From: Mariprofundus sp. UBA1536
Lineage (GTDB): Bacteria > Pseudomonadota > Zetaproteobacteria > Mariprofundales > Mariprofundaceae
Length of the DNA: 64,000 nt
Direction of reading: 5' to 3'
NCBI GenBank assembly: GCA_002323245.1
Contig: DCPU01000008.1
Span: forward strand, 8,496-72,495
A program made the translations under genes and the position numbers. The notes below the pieces were generated by a model. The model worked only from the letters and a program-made list of their open reading frames with translations. It searched no databases and was not told where the DNA came from. This document shows, in pieces, positions 61,519 through 64,000 of this stretch (the first letter of the stretch is position 1; each line of letters starts with the position of its first letter).

Positions 61519-62457
61519 ATGAGCCAAGGCTTTGAAATTCAAGTATTTAACCGTCGTCAAAACAAAATGGAAATTGAAAAAGTGTATGGCGACGGCATGG
61601 TCAAGTTTGCTTATGGCAACCCCATTGGAAGGCTTTTGGGGCCAATGATTGCCAGTAAAAAGTTCAGTCAATTATACGGCAATGCACAAGACAGCTCAAA
61701 GTCAGCGCAAAAAGTGCCACCCTTTCTTAAAAACTTTGATATACCCATCGATCAATATCAAAAAGGCTCGTATACCGACAACCCAATTGAAACATCCTAC
61801 AAATCGTTCAACGAATTCTTTATCCGCAAGTTTAAAGATGGTCAACGCAGCTTTACTGAGCAAGACAACGAAATGGGTGCGTTTGCCGAAGCGCGCTACT
61901 TTGGCCATGAAAGCATGACCGATGATCTTAACATTCCCGTCAAAGGTTCGATGTTGCGCGCAGTGGATTTGATTGGTGATGCAGTGCTCGCCCAAGATTT
62001 TATCAACGGCCCGCTGATGATCGCACGCTTATGCCCAGTGGATTATCATCGTTATCACTACCCCGACAACGGCAACACCCTTCAAGCCTTCACCATTCCC
62101 GGCGATTTGCATTCTGTGAATCCTTTGGCCTTAAAATACAGACAGGATATTTTCATCAAAAATGAACGACGCGTCGCTATCTTAGACACCGAACATTTCG
62201 GCAAACTGGCCTACATCGAAGTTGGTGCCACCTGTGTGGGCAAAATCGTGCAATCCTTTGATGAGTCCAAACCCTTCAAAAAAGGCGCTGAGAAAGGCTA
62301 CTTCCTCTTCGGCGGCAGCACCGTAGTGCTCTGCGGTGAAAAAGGAAAATGGGCACCTTCTGAAGATATATTAGCTAACACCAAAAAAGGCATTGAGACA
62401 TACATCCAACTTGGTGATGTTGTCGCTCAACAAGCGAATTTAGCTGAAGGGCTCTGA
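61519..62457 (+). CDS. psd: Phosphatidylserine decarboxylase, GGST type
   Basis: A 312-residue enzyme making phosphatidylethanolamine from phosphatidylserine. NEFFIRKFKDGQR, the Asp/His block PVDYHRYHYP and the self-cleavage motif FGGSTVVL, whose Ser becomes the pyruvoyl group, are present. This GGST form belongs to the type II branch rather than the LGST form of E. coli Psd. AAAGGA lies about ten bases before the ATG. The 117-base gap before it shows no clear feature apart from a weak hairpin. Confidence 0.94.
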   Translation: MSQGFEIQVFNRRQNKMEIEKVYGDGMVKFAYGNPIGRLLGPMIASKKFSQLYGNAQDSSKSAQKVPPFLKNFDIPIDQYQKGSYTDNPIETSYKSFNEFFIRKFKDGQRSFTEQDNEMGAFAEARYFGHESMTDDLNIPVKGSMLRAVDLIGDAVLAQDFINGPLMIARLCPVDYHRYHYPDNGNTLQAFTIPGDLHSVNPLALKYRQDIFIKNERRVAILDTEHFGKLAYIEVGATCVGKIVQSFDESKPFKKGAEKGYFLFGGSTVVLCGEKGKWAPSEDILANTKKGIETYIQLGDVVAQQANLAEGL

Positions 62458-62471
62458 AAGTTGCTGATTCG

Positions 62472-63047
62472 TTAGGCTGTTTGCCTAGCCATCAACGCAG
62501 CATCAAGATCACTAACGTTAACCACGCTAACCAAGCTGGTCTTTCTTCCTTCAATTTGTGTTTCGTTGACAGCAAACACATGCATATCAACAAGCTTTTT
62601 AACCCCATCAATCACGCGGCGATAATCCCGCCCCACCGCTTTTGCCAATTGGTATATGCTCATGGGCTCATGATTCACCATACATGCCAACAAATCACGG
62701 TGCGTTTTGCGTAATTTGAGCACATTAGCATTAAAGCCAAAGCGCCCAGAGCCTGTCACGATGTTGCCCCACTCATAGTCCAACAACACTTTGCGCGGAA
62801 AATCTTGGCTATCTCGAATTTCTGCCCAGGTGTTCACAAACACATCCTCACCAAGCAAAACCACCAAATCTCTTGGTTTCATATATTGAAATGACAATGT
62901 TGCCATATTGTTATGTCTTGGGCTTGATGGTGTGCGCATCGCATACAACCATTTCTCAAAGCTAAGTTTCGGGCGATCCCAGAATGCACGTACTCTGTTT
63001 TCCTCCCAAACCTCTTCCCAAATGTTTTCCAAAACCTGCGCGTTCAT
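62472..63047 (-). CDS. HTH (winged-helix-like) partner of AbiEii-type nucleotidyltransferase
   Basis: A 191-residue protein whose C-terminal two-thirds contain a helix-turn-helix in the MarR/ArsR style (KLRKTHRDLLACMVNHEPM, IYQLAKAVGRDYRRVIDGVKKLVD) followed by a beta wing-like end. The N-terminal half has a region around GEDVFVNTWAEIRDS not recognised. Its gene overlaps the nucleotidyltransferase gene by ATGA. It could be the antitoxin/regulator of a type IV-like toxin-antitoxin pair. It is not AbiEi, which has a different domain make-up, so the family is unclear. Confidence 0.7.
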   Translation of the reverse strand: MNAQVLENIWEEVWEENRVRAFWDRPKLSFEKWLYAMRTPSSPRHNNMATLSFQYMKPRDLVVLLGEDVFVNTWAEIRDSQDFPRKVLLDYEWGNIVTGSGRFGFNANVLKLRKTHRDLLACMVNHEPMSIYQLAKAVGRDYRRVIDGVKKLVDMHVFAVNETQIEGRKTSLVSVVNVSDLDAALMARQTA

Positions 63048-63727
63048 AATCTTTCCAATTCCTTGCGTATTGCTTTCACATCCACCGTGAATGGTTCTAT
63101 GGTTTCCATCTCATCAAAATCATCCAAAAGCGAAAGCCAATTCAAGCTCTTAATGCCAACCTCATAAGACTCCACAGGGAAATTCGCGCCATGCGCATTA
63201 ATCTCAGCAATAAACTGCGACACAGGTTTGTAGGTGGTCGATAACACATAAATATCAAACAAATCACGCGCCGCATGCCTACCACCTTCGGGGAGCCCAG
63301 AAATACTAAGCCCAGCACCAGAGATTGTGCGCAGCTTCCTATGCATCAAACCATCCAAATCATCAGTGTGTACCGACACCGCGCCCATATCTTTCCAAAA
63401 TGTGGGAAACATTCCATCGTACACATCTTCAATAAACGAAATTTTCAAAGGGAAACCATCCACCTTCGTCATCCCATGAATCTGAACAGCGATACCATCT
63501 CTGTGGTCAATCACCACATCTTCAACCTGAATACCCGCAGCTTCATTCAATTGCTTCAGCAACGCTTGCGGATCAAATCGAGAATTCATAAAAAAATCTA
63601 AATCATAAGAAACCCGATGCTGCAAATAACATCGCGCTAAAGCTGTGCCGCCACAAAGCAACACACCATCAAGGCTTTCAAACACCCGTTTCGCCACTGT
63701 TTCCTGAATTTCGTATAACTTTGTCAT
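63044..63727 (-). CDS. AbiEii/AbiGii-type nucleotidyltransferase (putative toxin)
   Basis: A 227-residue protein of the nucleotidyltransferase superfamily. LLCGGTALARCYLQHRVSYDLDFFM contains the GG(T/S) and DxD catalytic pair of AbiEii-type toxins, with later conserved acidic residues in DDLDGLMHRK. Relatives in AbiE systems nucleotidylate tRNA or other targets and protect against phage. The ATG at 63727 lies inside a perfect palindrome (63722-63735); an in-frame GTG at 63736 is the alternative. It is the first gene of a two-gene operon with the HTH protein. Confidence 0.83.
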   Translation of the reverse strand: MTKLYEIQETVAKRVFESLDGVLLCGGTALARCYLQHRVSYDLDFFMNSRFDPQALLKQLNEAAGIQVEDVVIDHRDGIAVQIHGMTKVDGFPLKISFIEDVYDGMFPTFWKDMGAVSVHTDDLDGLMHRKLRTISGAGLSISGLPEGGRHAARDLFDIYVLSTTYKPVSQFIAEINAHGANFPVESYEVGIKSLNWLSLLDDFDEMETIEPFTVDVKAIRKELERL

Positions 63728-63735
63728 ATATGACA
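63722..63735. promoter_or_regulatory. Palindromic candidate operator over the start codon of the AbiEii-type gene
   Basis: TGTCATATATGACA is a perfect 14-bp palindrome including the ATG of the nucleotidyltransferase gene. A related half-site, ATATATGTGTCA, lies at 63750-63761 upstream. A site there would fit autoregulation by the HTH protein encoded in the same operon. Inferred from symmetry only. Confidence 0.55.
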
Positions 63736-63736
63736 C

Positions 63737-64000
63737 TTTATTTAAAATTATATATGTGTCAATCGATATTGGGAGGTAATGTCGAGTATCCCCCCTGAAG
63801 AATAGTTAAAAACTGGCTGTAAGCAGGTCTAAAAGTGTAGCGTCCCCTTACTCCACTTTTTAGGCTGACCGATTAAAGGTCACTGAATCAAGTCTGCCCT
63901 AGTAATTACAAGTTTGCGAATATGCTTAATCCACCCTCTGGTGTGTGGCTCGATTATTAATCTCTAGAGGGCTTCAGGTAGAGTAGAGGACAGGCTAACC
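63737..64000. other. Non-coding end region with an inverted repeat
   Basis: No frame longer than about 60 codons is seen. AAAAGTG (63831-63837) and CACTTTT (63854-63860) form an inverted repeat around a 16-base loop. The rest may hold the promoter of the AbiEii-type operon and the edge of a neighbouring element beyond the window, but I see no recognisable IS end, att site or RNA gene. Confidence 0.4.

Overview
The window is chromosomal sequence from a Gram-negative bacterium of the Pseudomonadota. Genes for Kdo and heptose synthesis, O-antigen ligation and LPS export (kdsA, kdsB, an rfaE1-type heptose kinase, waaL-like, lptF), an outer-membrane protein, a PilW-type lipoprotein and the lepA-lepB-rnc and rlmN-pilW-rodZ arrangements all point that way. 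Moderate GC, an endonuclease-type MutL (so probably no MutH) and a PopZ-like acidic protein would suit a marine Zetaproteobacterium or a related lineage. That finer placement is a guess: no rRNA gene is present to test it.

Layout. 1-2.7 kb (+): the 3' end of an rlmN gene, then mtnP, a pilW-like lipoprotein gene and rodZ. 2.7-9.8 kb (mostly -): lepA-lepB-DUF4845-rnc, then a ychJ gene that seems to start with ATT, phzF, a CBS-domain CorB/CorC-type protein and ypjD. 10-11.9 kb: ilvD. 11.9-15.1 kb is the most accessory-looking segment: an MntA/HepT toxin-antitoxin pair, an IS110-family remnant, a cluster of short direct repeats, a YdeI-family gene, an RRM RNA-binding protein and rsuA. 15-31.9 kb: housekeeping and stress genes (lipase, ald, cytochrome b561, sixA, pseudouridine synthases, cutA, terB-like, TSUP, pepN, purT, D-lactate dehydrogenase) plus a large secreted DUF11-type surface protein.

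31.9-46.3 kb is a long minus-strand block: HCCA isomerase-mutL-cupin, prfC, waaL-like, lptF, cysS, gltX, ftsB, eno, kdsA, pyrG. At 46.4-46.9 kb there are three tRNA genes (Gly-GCC, Cys-GCA, Leu-TAA) with a promoter and terminators. 47-52 kb (+): an EAL protein with a degenerate GGDEF domain, a ferredoxin, a complete second rlmN, the heptose kinase and kdsB. 52-55.3 kb (-): a probable zinc-uptake locus (outer-membrane protein, ZnuA-like, ZnuB-like, no ATPase) with a small exported His/Cys protein. 55.3-62.5 kb (+): hemolysin III, the PopZ-like protein, valS, a minimal MscS-like channel, a second YdeI-family protein and psd. The right end holds an AbiEii-type nucleotidyltransferase gene with an HTH partner. 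A perfect 14-bp palindrome lies over its start codon, and the last roughly 270 bases are non-coding.

No CRISPR array, prophage, rRNA or replication origin is visible. The best leads are the PopZ-like protein, the AbiEii-HTH pair with its candidate operator, the repeat/IS remnant beside the HEPN/MNT pair, the ATT-start ychJ and the ATPase-less zinc locus.
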